A stretch of 64,000 nt of DNA from Spirochaetaceae bacterium (GCA_025358255.1 JANYKC010000051.1:52946-116945), one strand, 5' to 3'. Counted from the first letter of the stretch, positions 38,804 to 48,339 are shown. The notes: generated by a model not told the origin, from the sequence alone. A program made the numbers and translations.

Positions 38804-39190
38804 ATGAACTGCTCAGTGGCGGCGATCATACTCCGCGGAGACCGCGTCCTCGTGGCCCGACGTGTGTTCGGCGGAGCCTTGGGCGGCATGTGGGAATTCC
38901 CCGGCGGAAAGCTGGAGGAAGGCGAGACCGAAAAGGACGCCCTTGAGCGCGAGTTCCTCGAGGAGTTCGGCGCGACCATCCATGCATTGCGCCCCATCGG
39001 TGAGGCCAGCTTCATGAACCGGGGCAAGGATCGTCGCCTCGTCGCATGGCTTGCGGCCTTGCCCGAAAGCGAAGTCCTTGAGTTGAGGGAGCACCTTTCC
39101 ATCCGCTGGCTCAGGAAGGACGAGCTTGGTTCCATTGACATCGCCGATTCGGACCGCAAGCTTTTCCCCTTCGTCCTCGGACTCCTCTAG
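38804..39190 (+). CDS. mutT: MutT-type 8-oxo-dGTP diphosphatase
   Basis: 128 residues. The Nudix box GKLEEGETEKDALEREFLEE fits GX5EX7REUXEE, and the FPGGKLE approach plus an N-terminal VAAIILRGDRVLVARR are typical of MutT, which removes oxidised guanine nucleotides. ATG 38804 starts one base after the previous stop. The frame stays open upstream to 38621 but overlaps the membrane-protein gene, so the long form is rejected. It is followed by a second Nudix gene with its own promoter. Confidence 0.9.
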   Translation: MNCSVAAIILRGDRVLVARRVFGGALGGMWEFPGGKLEEGETEKDALEREFLEEFGATIHALRPIGEASFMNRGKDRRLVAWLAALPESEVLELREHLSIRWLRKDELGSIDIADSDRKLFPFVLGLL

Positions 39191-39197
39191 GCCGCGC

Positions 39198-39225
39198 TTG
39201 CGGCTCCTGGAAGGGATGCTATACT
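39198..39225 (+). promoter_or_regulatory. Candidate promoter of the second Nudix gene
   Basis: TTGCGG (39198-39203), 16 bases, TATACT (39220-39225). GTG 39235 lies nine bases after the -10 with no SD between, predicting a leader of about three bases. Confidence 0.6.
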
Positions 39226-39234
39226 TCGTCCTAC

Positions 39235-39819
39235 GTGAATACCAACCTTCCTGTGCGTGAGGCACTGCTTTCCGAACTCGCAGCCTACGCGAGCGGCCAC
39301 CCCGAGGAATCGCCCACCATCGGACGTTTCGCGGACTTTGTGGCGGGCCATCCTGACGCCATGGCCCGTTCCTGCATGGAGGGCCATGTCACGGGTTCGG
39401 CCTTTGTGGTCGACCCCTGGCTCACGCGCGTGCTCATGGTCCATCACGCCAAGCTCGACAGGTGGCTCCAGCCAGGCGGGCACTGTGAAATGGGCGAAGA
39501 CGGCCTTGCGGCTGCCTTGCGTGAGGCGCGCGAGGAGACCGGCCTCGGTGTGATGCCATTGCTGGAAGGCCGCCTTCTCGATATCGACATCCATGCCTTC
39601 CCCGCCCGCGGTGATGTCCCCGCCCACCTCCATTATGACCTTCGCTACCTTCTCGAGGCTGGACATGGAACGGAGACCCCAAGCGAGGAATCCCACGCCC
39701 TGGAATGGCTCGAATTCCACGAAGCCCGTCGCCGAAACGGCGATGCTTCGATCTCCCGTCCCCTCGCGAAGGTGGAAGCCCTCCGCGGGAAGCTGTCTGC
39801 GGCAAGGAAGGACACGTGA
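39235..39819 (+). CDS. Nudix hydrolase
   Basis: 194 residues. A helical N-terminal region (about 1-45) precedes a Nudix domain with PGGHCEMGEDGLAAALREAR and EETGL. The substrate is unknown; the fold class covers nucleoside diphosphate derivatives. The GTG start at 39235 is supported by a promoter directly upstream and absence of a better start. The stop is shared with the DHH-CBS gene (GTGA). Confidence 0.88.
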   Translation: MNTNLPVREALLSELAAYASGHPEESPTIGRFADFVAGHPDAMARSCMEGHVTGSAFVVDPWLTRVLMVHHAKLDRWLQPGGHCEMGEDGLAAALREAREETGLGVMPLLEGRLLDIDIHAFPARGDVPAHLHYDLRYLLEAGHGTETPSEESHALEWLEFHEARRRNGDASISRPLAKVEALRGKLSAARKDT

Positions 39820-41204
39820 AGATCATCGTCGGACACAGCAACATGGACCTCGATTGCCTCGGCTCCATCGTACTTGCCCGTTACCTCTATCCCGACCATG
39901 TGGCATTGCGCTCCTCCCTTGTGCACCCCGCGGCGCGCAACCTCATGAACCTCTATGAGGACCGCCTTGGCCTGGTCGGCGCGGCGGACATCAAGGGCAA
40001 GACGGTGGAACGCATGGTCGTCGTGGACACGAGGGCCAGCGACCGCATCGCCGAATACCTCCGCAATGCCGGGGATTCCAGCGCGATCGAGGTGGAGGTC
40101 TGGGACCACCATCCCGCCTCCGACCGCGACATCGCGGGAGCCCGCATCCACGCGAGGCCTTTCGGAGCGAACACCACCCAGCTGGGCATCGAACTCATGG
40201 CCAAGGGCCAGTGCGTGGAGTCCGAGGATGCGACCATAGCCCTTACGGGCATCTACGCCGACACGGGCAACTTCACCCACTCAAACGTGGCGCGCGAGGA
40301 TTTCGATGTGGCGGCCTGGCTCGTCTCCCAGGGGGCCTCGCTCAAGCTCGTGAAGGATTTCCTCGTGCCCTTGCGGGAGAGGGAGCAGGTCGTCCTTTTC
40401 CATGAGGTCCTCGCCAAGCTCGAAAAGCGGACGATCAACGGCCACCTCGTGCAGACCTGCTACATGGAGCTCGAGGAGGATTCCCAGGGGCTCGGGGCCG
40501 TGGTGGAAAGGGTCTTCGAGGTCGAGAACGGCGAGATCCTCTTCGGGCTCTTCTTCTTCCGGCCGAAGGGAAAAATGCTCATAATTGGAAGAAATACCGC
40601 GCCTGACGTAAGGCTCAACGAGATCCTGGCGGATTTCGGGGGCGGGGGCCATGCCCAGGCCGCTTCCGCGACGGTGAAGACCGATTCGGGCACGGACCTT
40701 GCCAAGCGGCTCTTCCTTTGGCTCGAGGATTCCCTGGCGCCCGCGGCCACCGCAGGCGACATCATGGGCGCGGACGTGAAAAGCCTGTCTCCCGAGATGA
40801 CCCTCATGGAGGCCTCCAAATACCTCGAGGAGGTGTCGCACACCGGAGCCCCCGTCGTCACGGAGGAGGGGGAGATCGTCGGCATCCTCACCCTGCGCGA
40901 CATCATGCGCGGAAGGAAGGCCGCCCAGATGCATGTGCCGGTGAGGAACTTCATGTCGAGGAAAGTGGTCTCGGCAAGCCTCTCCATGACGGTCCGCGAG
41001 ATCGACGAGGCCTTCTTCGCGGGGAATATCGGCCACCTGCCCGTCGTGGAAGGCGGCCGCCTCGTGGGCATCGTGACGCGGACCGACCTCCTGGATTACA
41101 AGCGCTCCGATCGCGTGAGGAGGGAAGGTATCCTTCGGGAACTCGGCGTCGGGCCGGCCATCAACGGGGCTTGCTGGGACCTTGTCTCCGAGGCCTCGGA
41201 GTAG
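39816..41204 (+). CDS. DHH/DHHA1 phosphoesterase with CBS pair
   Basis: 462 residues. DHH domain: GHSNMDLDCLGS, VVVDTRASD and WDHHPASD (D97-H99). The DHHA1 domain has FGGGGHAQAASA. Two CBS motifs fill the C-terminus (about 310-450; SPEMTLMEASKYLEE and VGIVTRTDLLDY). In Thermotoga/Aquifex-type tRNA nucleotidyltransferases a DHH-CBS block precedes a polymerase domain; here no polymerase domain follows. CBS pairs usually bind adenine nucleotides, so nucleotide-controlled hydrolysis of a short oligonucleotide or dinucleotide is possible. Co-translated with the Nudix gene. Confidence 0.85.
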   Translation: MKIIVGHSNMDLDCLGSIVLARYLYPDHVALRSSLVHPAARNLMNLYEDRLGLVGAADIKGKTVERMVVVDTRASDRIAEYLRNAGDSSAIEVEVWDHHPASDRDIAGARIHARPFGANTTQLGIELMAKGQCVESEDATIALTGIYADTGNFTHSNVAREDFDVAAWLVSQGASLKLVKDFLVPLREREQVVLFHEVLAKLEKRTINGHLVQTCYMELEEDSQGLGAVVERVFEVENGEILFGLFFFRPKGKMLIIGRNTAPDVRLNEILADFGGGGHAQAASATVKTDSGTDLAKRLFLWLEDSLAPAATAGDIMGADVKSLSPEMTLMEASKYLEEVSHTGAPVVTEEGEIVGILTLRDIMRGRKAAQMHVPVRNFMSRKVVSASLSMTVREIDEAFFAGNIGHLPVVEGGRLVGIVTRTDLLDYKRSDRVRREGILRELGVGPAINGACWDLVSEASE

Positions 41205-41205
41205 G

Positions 41206-41442
41206 CTATTCCCCGTCCACGTCGGCGAAGAGCCCCAGCTCCGGCTTCTCCTCGATATCCGCGCCTTGGTTCAAGAGGACCTCGACCCTTCCCTGCACCT
41301 TGTCCAGGTCGCGCTCAAGGCCCTTGGCGAGCTTCACGCCCTCCTCAAAGACGGCCACGGCGTCCTCGAGGGGAAGGTCGTTCTCCTGTATCTTTTCCGC
41401 AAGCTCCTCGAGCCGTGAGAGCCTTTCCTCGAACTTTTTCAT
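41206..41442 (-). CDS. xseB: Exodeoxyribonuclease VII small subunit
   Basis: 78 residues: FEERLSRLEELAEKIQENDLP followed by LEDAVAVFEEGVKLAKGLE, the two-helix XseB hairpin, and a short acidic tail. It forms the heteromultimer with XseA that degrades single-stranded DNA. ATG 41442 overlaps the xseA stop (ATGA), the standard arrangement. It converges with the DHH-CBS gene with a one-base gap. Confidence 0.95.
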   Translation of the reverse strand: MKKFEERLSRLEELAEKIQENDLPLEDAVAVFEEGVKLAKGLERDLDKVQGRVEVLLNQGADIEEKPELGLFADVDGE

Positions 41443-42641
41443 GGGCCTGTCTCCTCGACGCGGGCGCTGGCTGTCCCGCGCGCAAACTCAATGTCCAATA
41501 GGTCGCCGACGGTCAGGGCCCCGGCGTCCCTGACCGGTTTCCCGTCCTTTGTCTTCACCACCGAAAAGCCCCGCGCCAATACGGCCGCGGGACTCGATGC
41601 CTCGAGGCTCCGCCGCGCCAGGGCAAGCCGTTGCCTCCGCTCGCCCAACTGGTCCTGGAGGCCGCGCACCAGGTCGGCCTTCGCGTCGTCGAAGCGGCGC
41701 AAGGTGGGGGTGAGTATGCGCATGAACTGGGCCTCGACCCCCTTGGGCTCGAAGCGCCCGAGGGCCAGGCGGGCGCGCTCGAGCCTGCCCTTGATTCCCG
41801 CCTCAAGCTCTGCCTTGAACTGGAAGATCTCGCGTTCCATGACGGCCCGGCTCTCCGAGACCAGTTCCGCGGCCGCGCTGGGCGTGGGCGCGCGGAGGTC
41901 GGCGGCGAAGTCCGTGAGGGCCCAGTCGATCTCGTGGCCGACGGCGCTGATGACGGGTATCTCCGATGCCGCCACTGCCCTCACCACAGCCTCGTCGGAG
42001 AAGGCCAGGAGGTCTTCCAGGGAGCCGCCGCCCCGGCCGATTATGATGACGTCGGCCATGCGGTGGAGGTTCGCGCGCTCAAGCTGGGCCACGAGTTCGG
42101 CCGGCGCGGCCTCTCCCTGCACGGCGGCGGGCAGGACCACGAGGCTCAACGAGGGATTGCGGCGCCGCACCACGTTGATGATGTCGCGAACGGCGGCCCC
42201 TGTGGGCGAGGTGATCACCGCGACGCGTTCGGGGAAGCGGGGCAAGGCCCGTTTCCTGTCCTGGTCAAAAAGCCCCTCGGCCGCGAGTCTCCGTTTGCGC
42301 TCCTCAAGGAGGGCGAGTATGTCGCCGATGCCGGCTTGCTCGAGCCTCTCCACGAGGATCTGGTACTGGCCGCGCGCGGCGTAGACGGTGACGGCCCCGT
42401 GCGCGCGCACGAGCATGCCGTCATGGGGCTCGAAACCCATGGCCTTGCTCCGGTAGCGGAACATCACGGCCTGGATCATCGAGGACTTGTCCTTGAGGTT
42501 GAAGTAGAGGTGGCCCGAGCTGGCGGGTCGGCAGTTCGAGATCTCGCCCTCGACCACGACCGAAGGAAAGCCCTCTTCAAGGACTTCCTTGACGCAGGAG
42601 GTGAGCTCGGAGACGGAAAGGACGCGTTCCTTGTCTTTCAT
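41439..42641 (-). CDS. xseA: Exodeoxyribonuclease VII large subunit
   Basis: 400 residues. N-terminal OB fold (SVVVEGEISNCRPASSGHLY, FNLKD), then the catalytic core VAVITSPTGAAVRDI, IIIGRGGGSLEDLLAFSDE, VISAVGHEIDWALTDFAAD and LRAPTPSAAAELV. The C-terminal helices are shorter than in E. coli XseA. It is encoded with xseB; the upstream permease gene ends about 30 bases away on the same strand. Confidence 0.95.
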   Translation of the reverse strand: MKDKERVLSVSELTSCVKEVLEEGFPSVVVEGEISNCRPASSGHLYFNLKDKSSMIQAVMFRYRSKAMGFEPHDGMLVRAHGAVTVYAARGQYQILVERLEQAGIGDILALLEERKRRLAAEGLFDQDRKRALPRFPERVAVITSPTGAAVRDIINVVRRRNPSLSLVVLPAAVQGEAAPAELVAQLERANLHRMADVIIIGRGGGSLEDLLAFSDEAVVRAVAASEIPVISAVGHEIDWALTDFAADLRAPTPSAAAELVSESRAVMEREIFQFKAELEAGIKGRLERARLALGRFEPKGVEAQFMRILTPTLRRFDDAKADLVRGLQDQLGERRQRLALARRSLEASSPAAVLARGFSVVKTKDGKPVRDAGALTVGDLLDIEFARGTASARVEETGP

Positions 42642-42669
42642 GCGGCCTCAAGACTAGCGCGGCAGCGGC

Positions 42670-43917
42670 CTAAAAAACAAGGAGCCAGACCGTGCCGGCC
42701 GCGAGGGTCAGGAGTGTGACGGGGAAACCCACCTTGAAGTAGGCCCAGAATCCCAGCCTTATTCCATCCCGCCTGGCTCCTTCTGCGACGATGAGGTTGG
42801 CGACCGAACCCATGAGGGTCAGGTTGCCGGCATAGGTGCTCGCCATGGCCAGGATGAGCCAGAACTTCTGTCCGTCGGCGAAGAGGGGCGCCAGGGGGCG
42901 CATGAGCATGACGGTTGGCACGTTGGAGACGAGGTTGGAGAAGAGGGCCGTGAAAACCGAAAGGAAGGCGTAGGAAGCCTGTCCCGGGGCCGTGAGCGTG
43001 GGGCGGGCAAGCTCCATGAGGAAAGCGAATGCTTCGGTGTCGGCTATCGCGCGCGTGATGATGAACAGCCCCGCGAAAAAGATGAGGAGGGAAAAATCCA
43101 CTTCCGCAAAGACCTTTTCGGGCGATATGCGCCGTGTGAAAAGGAGGATGGCGGCCGCCACGAGGCTGGACAGCGGGGCGGCCACCCCCATGAGGAGGAG
43201 GGCGATCATGACGGCGGCCGCGCCGAGGCTCTTGGCGACAAGGAGGCGGTCGACCTCGGTGTGCGAGACGGGTGCGGGCTTGAGGAAGCTGCCGAGGGGG
43301 AACTCCCGGGCGAACTCGCGAGGGAAGGCGGCCAGCACGGCGAGGTAGCAGGCGGCCAGTCCGATGAGGGATACCGGTCCAAGATAGGAGACGAAGGTGG
43401 CGAAGTGGATGCCGCTCGATGCGCCGATGAGCATGTTCTGCGGATTGCCGATGATGGTCGCGCAGGAGCCCACGTTGGCGCTCGTGGCCACCGCGATGAG
43501 GTAGGGCAGGGGATCGCGCCTTGACCTCTGGGCCAACTCGGCCACGAGGGGCGTGAGCATGAGGCAGATTGTGTCGTTGAGGAAGAGGGCCGAGAGGAAG
43601 CCCGAGGCCAGGATGATGAGGACGAGGAGGCTCTGTGGCTTGTGGGCCACGGCCAGGATGCGGGCCCCGGCCGCCGTGAAAAAGCCGGCGAGGCGGAGGT
43701 TGGCCACGATGAGCATCATCGCCAACAGGAGGGCTATGGTGCCCACGTCCACCGCGGCGAGGGCCTTGTCGAGGCTTATGGCTCCTGCGGCGATGAGGAG
43801 GGCGGAAAAAGCCAAGGCGATGGACGCGCGGTTCATGCGGAGGAAGGGCAGGCGTCCAGCGGCGATGCCCACAAGGGAGAGGCAGATGATGGCGTAGGTG
43901 AGGGTTTCCTTGAGCAC
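42670..43917 (-). CDS. Ion transporter, ArsB/NhaD/SLC13 superfamily permease
   Basis: 415 residues, about eleven membrane segments. FLNDTICLMLTPLVAELA and ATSANVGSCATIIGNPQNMLIG, with the mirrored FSNLVSNVPTVMLMRPLA and NLTLMGSVANLIVAE, are the inverted-repeat hairpins of the ion-transporter superfamily (ArsB, NhaD, CitMHS). Substrate could be arsenite, Na+/H+ or a carboxylate; no arsenic genes adjoin. The GTG start at 43917 lies seven bases after TATCCT (minus strand) with no SD. It is divergent from the helicase gene. Confidence 0.82.
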   Translation of the reverse strand: MLKETLTYAIICLSLVGIAAGRLPFLRMNRASIALAFSALLIAAGAISLDKALAAVDVGTIALLLAMMLIVANLRLAGFFTAAGARILAVAHKPQSLLVLIILASGFLSALFLNDTICLMLTPLVAELAQRSRRDPLPYLIAVATSANVGSCATIIGNPQNMLIGASSGIHFATFVSYLGPVSLIGLAACYLAVLAAFPREFAREFPLGSFLKPAPVSHTEVDRLLVAKSLGAAAVMIALLLMGVAAPLSSLVAAAILLFTRRISPEKVFAEVDFSLLIFFAGLFIITRAIADTEAFAFLMELARPTLTAPGQASYAFLSVFTALFSNLVSNVPTVMLMRPLAPLFADGQKFWLILAMASTYAGNLTLMGSVANLIVAEGARRDGIRLGFWAYFKVGFPVTLLTLAAGTVWLLVF

Positions 43918-43952
43918 GGGGCCAAGGATAGCGCCAACAGGCGCTTTTCGGC

Positions 43953-43958
43953 TACAAT
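43953..43958 (+). promoter_or_regulatory. -10 element directly before the HrpA-like gene
   Basis: TACAAT with a six-base gap (GGGGCC) to ATG 43965. Standard geometry places the transcription start on the A of the ATG. No good -35 was found. Confidence 0.5.
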
Positions 43959-43964
43959 GGGGCC

Positions 43965-46625
43965 ATGGAACCCCATGAACTACCGGTATACCAGCAGAAG
44001 GCGCGGATTCTTGAAGCGCTCAAGGACCACCAGGTCATCGTCGTAGAAAGCCCTACGGGCTCAGGGAAAACCACCCAGCTGCCCATAATCCTCCATGAGG
44101 CCGGCTATTCGGCCAACGGCATCATCGGTGTCACCCAGCCCCGCCGCATCGCCGCCATCTCGGTGAGCGAGTTCCAGGCCAGGCAGCTAGGCGTCAAGGT
44201 GCCCGGCCTCATCGGCTACAAGATGCGCTTCGAGGACAAGACCAACTCCTCCACGCGGATCAAGATCATGACGGATGGCATCCTCCTCCAGGAGATGAAG
44301 CTCGATCCCGCCCTCTCCAAGTACTCCGTCCTCATGGTCGACGAGGCCCACGAGCGCAGCCTCAACATCGACTTCATCCTTGGCCTCGTCAAGCGCGTCA
44401 TCGAGGCGCGTCCCGAGTTCAAGGTGATCGTCTCCTCGGCCACCATCAACGCCGAGGTCTTCTCCGCCTATTTCGGCGACTGCCCCGTCGTCAAGATCGA
44501 GACTCCCATGTACCCCGTGACCGTGGTCTACGAATCGCCACAGTCGGTGGCCGAGGGCGAAGGCCTCTCGGGGGCCACGGCGAACGACCTCCTCCAGTCG
44601 CGGATCGCCGCCATCGTGACCCGCGTGGTCCAGGACCGCCGCGAGGGCGACATCCTCATCTTCCTGCCCGGGGAAAAGGCCATAAAGGACTGCATGCAGC
44701 GCCTCCAGCTGGGTCCCGTGGGCAACCGCCTCTGGATCGTCCCCCTTTACGCGCGCCTCGGGAAGGACGAGCAGGAACGCGTGTTCGACCGCGCCCCCCT
44801 CCTCAAGACAAAAGTCGTAATAGCTACGAACATCGCCGAGACGAGCGTGACGATCGAGGGCATCACGAGCGTCATCGACTCGGGCCTCGCCAAGCTCAAC
44901 TATTACAATCCCAAGACCTTCACCTCGAGCCTCATCGAGACCCCCATCTCCAAGGCTTCCTCCAACCAGAGGAAGGGCAGGGCGGGCCGCACCCAGCCGG
45001 GATCCTGCTACCGCCTCTACGGCCGCGACGACTTCGAAGGCCGCCCGCTTTTCACCACCGAGGAGATCTACCGCACCGACCTCACCGAGGTGGTCCTGCG
45101 CATGGCCGAGCTGGGCATCAGCGAGTTCGAGCGCTTCGAGTTCATCTCCCAGCCGCCCAAGTCCGGCATCCGCGGTGCGGAGGAGGCCTTGGCCTTGCTC
45201 GATGCCCTCACGCCCGAGCGCGAGCTGACGAAGGTCGGCCAGATGATGTGCGCCTTCCCTCTGCTTCCCCGCCACAGCCGCATCATCGTGGAAGCCGTCC
45301 TCTCCTATCCTGATGTCGTTGACGAGGCCATCATCGCCGCGTCCTTCCTCTCCACCTCAAGCCCCTACATCCTCCCGCCCGGGGAGGAGATCGAGGCCCG
45401 CCGCGCCCACCATGCCTTCCGCGATCCCTCGGGCGACTTCGTGTCCTACCTCAAGATCTACGAAGCTTTCATGACGACCCGCGACAAGGCCAGGTTCTGC
45501 GAGAAGTCCTACCTCGACGAAAGGACGATGCTCGAGATTGCCCGCATCAAGGAGCAGCTCGAGCTCATCGTGTCGGACCTTGGCGTGCCCATAGCCAAGG
45601 GAGGCCGCGTGGAGGACTACCTCTGCGCCGTGAGCCGCGGCCTCATCCAGTTTGTCTGCGCCCGATCGGAGCGCGGCCTCTTCTCCAGCCTCACCGCGGA
45701 GAAGATCCAGATCCACCCCGGGTCTGTCATGTACAAGGAAAACCCCCAGTACATCGTCGCCGGAGAGGTTGTGCGCACGACCCGCATGTACGCCATGTCG
45801 GTCTCGCCCCTGAAAAAGGAGTGGCTCGCCCGCATCTCGCCGCGTCTGGAAGGCCTGTTCAGCTCAGTGGGCCGCGGCGCGCCTGCAGGGGCGGCGAGGG
45901 GAGAGCGCGAGGCGGCGGCGGTGGCCGAAAGGCGGAAGGGTTCGCGCCAGTGGGCAGGCGGGGAGGTCGCTCCCGGGACCGAAGCCTATGGCGCCGAGGA
46001 GCGCCCGTCGCGCGACTTCACCAACAAGGTCAAGATCGGCACCGAGGTCTTCGACATCACCACGGACAGGAAGAAGAAGATCGTCACCCTGGACTGGGTC
46101 CGCTTCAAGAAGGTCCGCGACCAGATCGACAAGGACAACCTCGAACGCTACAAGGGCATGAAGGGCGTGGTCACCGCGGGCCACGAGACCCTCCTTGAAG
46201 GCGAGAAGCTCGACCTCATCCTCAGGATCGCGCCTTGGCTTGACCTTGACCGCGACCTGGCCCGCTCCTGGCCGAAGAAAAAGAATTTCGAGGCAGCCAC
46301 GTCCATCCATGAGCTCATCGCCTCCCTCGACCATGTCCTCCAGGTGGCCAGGGCAAAGGACAAGACCCGCGAGCTTGGCTTTGTAGCCCTCTTCACGGAC
46401 TCCGAAGGAACCTTCTGGTTCCGCGTCTCGCGTGGTTTCCACACTGCCCTCAATGAAAGCACGGCCTCCCTCGAGGCCCTGGCCGACGTCCTGGGTTCGG
46501 TGGGCACGGAGGGCGAGGCCGGCATCACGGGCGAATCGAGCGAAGCGCCGGGGATCGAGGTCAGCGACGACGAGCATGAGATCGTGAACGCGCTGTACCG
46601 GAAGCTGTCGTCGTTCTTTGAATGA
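43965..46625 (+). CDS. hrpA: DEAH-box RNA helicase, HrpA-like
   Basis: 886 residues. PTGSGKTT (30-37), TQPRRIAAISVSE, DEAH (126-129), SSATINAEVF, and the C-terminal helicase motif with NIAETSVTIEGI and QRKGRAGRTQPG. HA2 and OB-fold regions follow. It is shorter than the roughly 1300-residue E. coli HrpA and ends in a distinct basic/acidic domain after an Ala/Gly/Arg-rich linker (about 635-680). It probably acts in mRNA processing or ribosome rescue, by homology. It is preceded by TACAAT six bases before ATG and no clear SD. Confidence 0.9.
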   Translation: MEPHELPVYQQKARILEALKDHQVIVVESPTGSGKTTQLPIILHEAGYSANGIIGVTQPRRIAAISVSEFQARQLGVKVPGLIGYKMRFEDKTNSSTRIKIMTDGILLQEMKLDPALSKYSVLMVDEAHERSLNIDFILGLVKRVIEARPEFKVIVSSATINAEVFSAYFGDCPVVKIETPMYPVTVVYESPQSVAEGEGLSGATANDLLQSRIAAIVTRVVQDRREGDILIFLPGEKAIKDCMQRLQLGPVGNRLWIVPLYARLGKDEQERVFDRAPLLKTKVVIATNIAETSVTIEGITSVIDSGLAKLNYYNPKTFTSSLIETPISKASSNQRKGRAGRTQPGSCYRLYGRDDFEGRPLFTTEEIYRTDLTEVVLRMAELGISEFERFEFISQPPKSGIRGAEEALALLDALTPERELTKVGQMMCAFPLLPRHSRIIVEAVLSYPDVVDEAIIAASFLSTSSPYILPPGEEIEARRAHHAFRDPSGDFVSYLKIYEAFMTTRDKARFCEKSYLDERTMLEIARIKEQLELIVSDLGVPIAKGGRVEDYLCAVSRGLIQFVCARSERGLFSSLTAEKIQIHPGSVMYKENPQYIVAGEVVRTTRMYAMSVSPLKKEWLARISPRLEGLFSSVGRGAPAGAARGEREAAAVAERRKGSRQWAGGEVAPGTEAYGAEERPSRDFTNKVKIGTEVFDITTDRKKKIVTLDWVRFKKVRDQIDKDNLERYKGMKGVVTAGHETLLEGEKLDLILRIAPWLDLDRDLARSWPKKKNFEAATSIHELIASLDHVLQVARAKDKTRELGFVALFTDSEGTFWFRVSRGFHTALNESTASLEALADVLGSVGTEGEAGITGESSEAPGIEVSDDEHEIVNALYRKLSSFFE

Positions 46626-46651
46626 GTCTTCCCGCCGGGGCCTTGCCTCGC

Positions 46652-46681
46652 TTGTCCAAGCCCGGCCCAGCCCGCTATACT
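46652..46681 (+). promoter_or_regulatory. Candidate promoter of lysS
   Basis: TTGTCC (46652-46657), 18 bases, TATACT (46676-46681), giving a leader of about 70 bases with GAGGAG before ATG 46760. Confidence 0.55.
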
Positions 46682-46759
46682 GGCGGGCACCATCCAGCGC
46701 GACGCAGCGCGATGCAGCGCGACGCCCCGTATTTCGGGGCCAGAACCGAGGAGCCCAGC

Positions 46760-48316
46760 ATGGCCGAAGAGAAGAAGAAGGCAGCCGCAGCTGCCACAGC
46801 CGATGACGCGCAGCCCGTCGTCACGGAAGCCGATGAGGCCCGCATCCATTCCGAGCAGGCCCTCGTGCGCCGCGAAAAGCTCGCCCGCCTCCAGGCCGAA
46901 GGCAAGGACCCCTTCGCCGTCGTCACCTACAAACAGACCGAACACTCGACCCAGATAAAAGAGGCCTTCGAGACCTACGAAGGCAAGGACGTGTCCATTG
47001 CCGGCCGCATGATGAGCTTCCGCGACATCGGGAAGGCCTCGTTCTCCGACCTCCAGGACAGGGACGGCCGCATCCAGGTCTACGCCAACGCCGACCACCT
47101 CGGCCTCGAGGACTACGCCCGCTTCAAGACCTACGACATGGGCGACATCATCGGCGTCGAAGGCAAGGTCTTCAAGACCCGCCGCGGCGAGATCTCGGTG
47201 GAGGCCAGGAAGATCACCCTCCTCGCAAAGGCCCTCGAGCCCCTGCCGGAGAAGTTCCATGGCCTCAAGGACCCCGAGACCCGCTACCGGAGGCGCTACC
47301 TCGACCTCGTGATGAACCGCGAGGTCATGGACACCTTCAGGAAGCGCACCAAGATCATCTCCTCCATCCGGGACTACCTGGACGAGCGCGAATACATCGA
47401 AGTCGAAACGCCCGTCCTCTCCACAATCGCCTCCGGCGCGGCCGCCCGGCCTTTCACGACAAAGTCCAATGCCCTGAACCTCCATCTACATCTCCGGATC
47501 GCGACCGAGCTCTACCTCAAGCGTTGCATCGTGGGCGGCATGGAACGCGTTTACGACATGGGCAAGAACTTCAGGAACGAGGGCATCGACATCAGGCACA
47601 ACCCCGAGTTCACGATGATCGAGCTCTACCAGGCCTATGCCGACTACCACGACATGATGGAGCTCTGCGAGAACCTCCTAAGCAACGCCGCCATGAAGGC
47701 CTGCGGCGCCACAAAGGTCAGCTACCAGGGCACGGAGCTCGAATTCGCCGCCCCTTGGCGGCGCCTGACGATGATCGACGCCGTGAAGACCTACGGCGGC
47801 CCCGACTTCAGCGCGGTCAAGACCGACGAGGAGGCGCGGGAGCTGGCCACGAAGCTCGGCCTCACCGAGGACCTCAAGAAGAAGCTCAAGGACTGCACCA
47901 AGGGTGACATCCTCAACGCGGCCTTCGAGAAGTTCGCCGAGAAGAACCTTATCCAGCCCACCTTCATCATGGACTACCCCACGGACATCAGTCCCCTGAC
48001 GAAGCAGAAGCCCGGCGACCCCACGATGACCGAGAGGTTCGAGGCCTTTGTCTACGGCCGCGAGATAGCCAACGCCTACTCCGAGCTCAATGACCCGATA
48101 GTCCAGCTGGACCGCTTCACCCAGCAGGCCAAGGAACGCGAGCTGGGGGACGACGAGGCCTACATGTTCGACGAGGACTTCGTGTCCAGCCTCGAGGTGG
48201 GCATGCCCCCGACCGGCGGCATGGGCATCGGGATAGACCGCATTGTGATGTTCTTGACGGACGCCTACTCGATCCGCGACGTGATCCTCTTCCCGACCAT
48301 GAAGCCACAGGAATAG
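46760..48316 (+). CDS. lysS: Lysyl-tRNA synthetase, class II
   Basis: 518 residues. An Ala/Lys-rich N-terminal extension precedes the OB-fold anticodon domain (VSIAGRMMSFRDIGKASF). Class II motif 2 is FRNEGIDIRHNPEFTMIE and motif 3 is GMGIGIDRIVMFLTD. The ATG at 46760 is set by GAGGAG (46748-46753); an upstream in-frame start at 46622 would run through the promoter region and is rejected. It charges tRNA-Lys. A terminator follows. Confidence 0.96.
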   Translation: MAEEKKKAAAAATADDAQPVVTEADEARIHSEQALVRREKLARLQAEGKDPFAVVTYKQTEHSTQIKEAFETYEGKDVSIAGRMMSFRDIGKASFSDLQDRDGRIQVYANADHLGLEDYARFKTYDMGDIIGVEGKVFKTRRGEISVEARKITLLAKALEPLPEKFHGLKDPETRYRRRYLDLVMNREVMDTFRKRTKIISSIRDYLDEREYIEVETPVLSTIASGAAARPFTTKSNALNLHLHLRIATELYLKRCIVGGMERVYDMGKNFRNEGIDIRHNPEFTMIELYQAYADYHDMMELCENLLSNAAMKACGATKVSYQGTELEFAAPWRRLTMIDAVKTYGGPDFSAVKTDEEARELATKLGLTEDLKKKLKDCTKGDILNAAFEKFAEKNLIQPTFIMDYPTDISPLTKQKPGDPTMTERFEAFVYGREIANAYSELNDPIVQLDRFTQQAKERELGDDEAYMFDEDFVSSLEVGMPPTGGMGIGIDRIVMFLTDAYSIRDVILFPTMKPQE

Positions 48317-48339
48317 GCTCTTTGCCTTCCATGAGGAAT

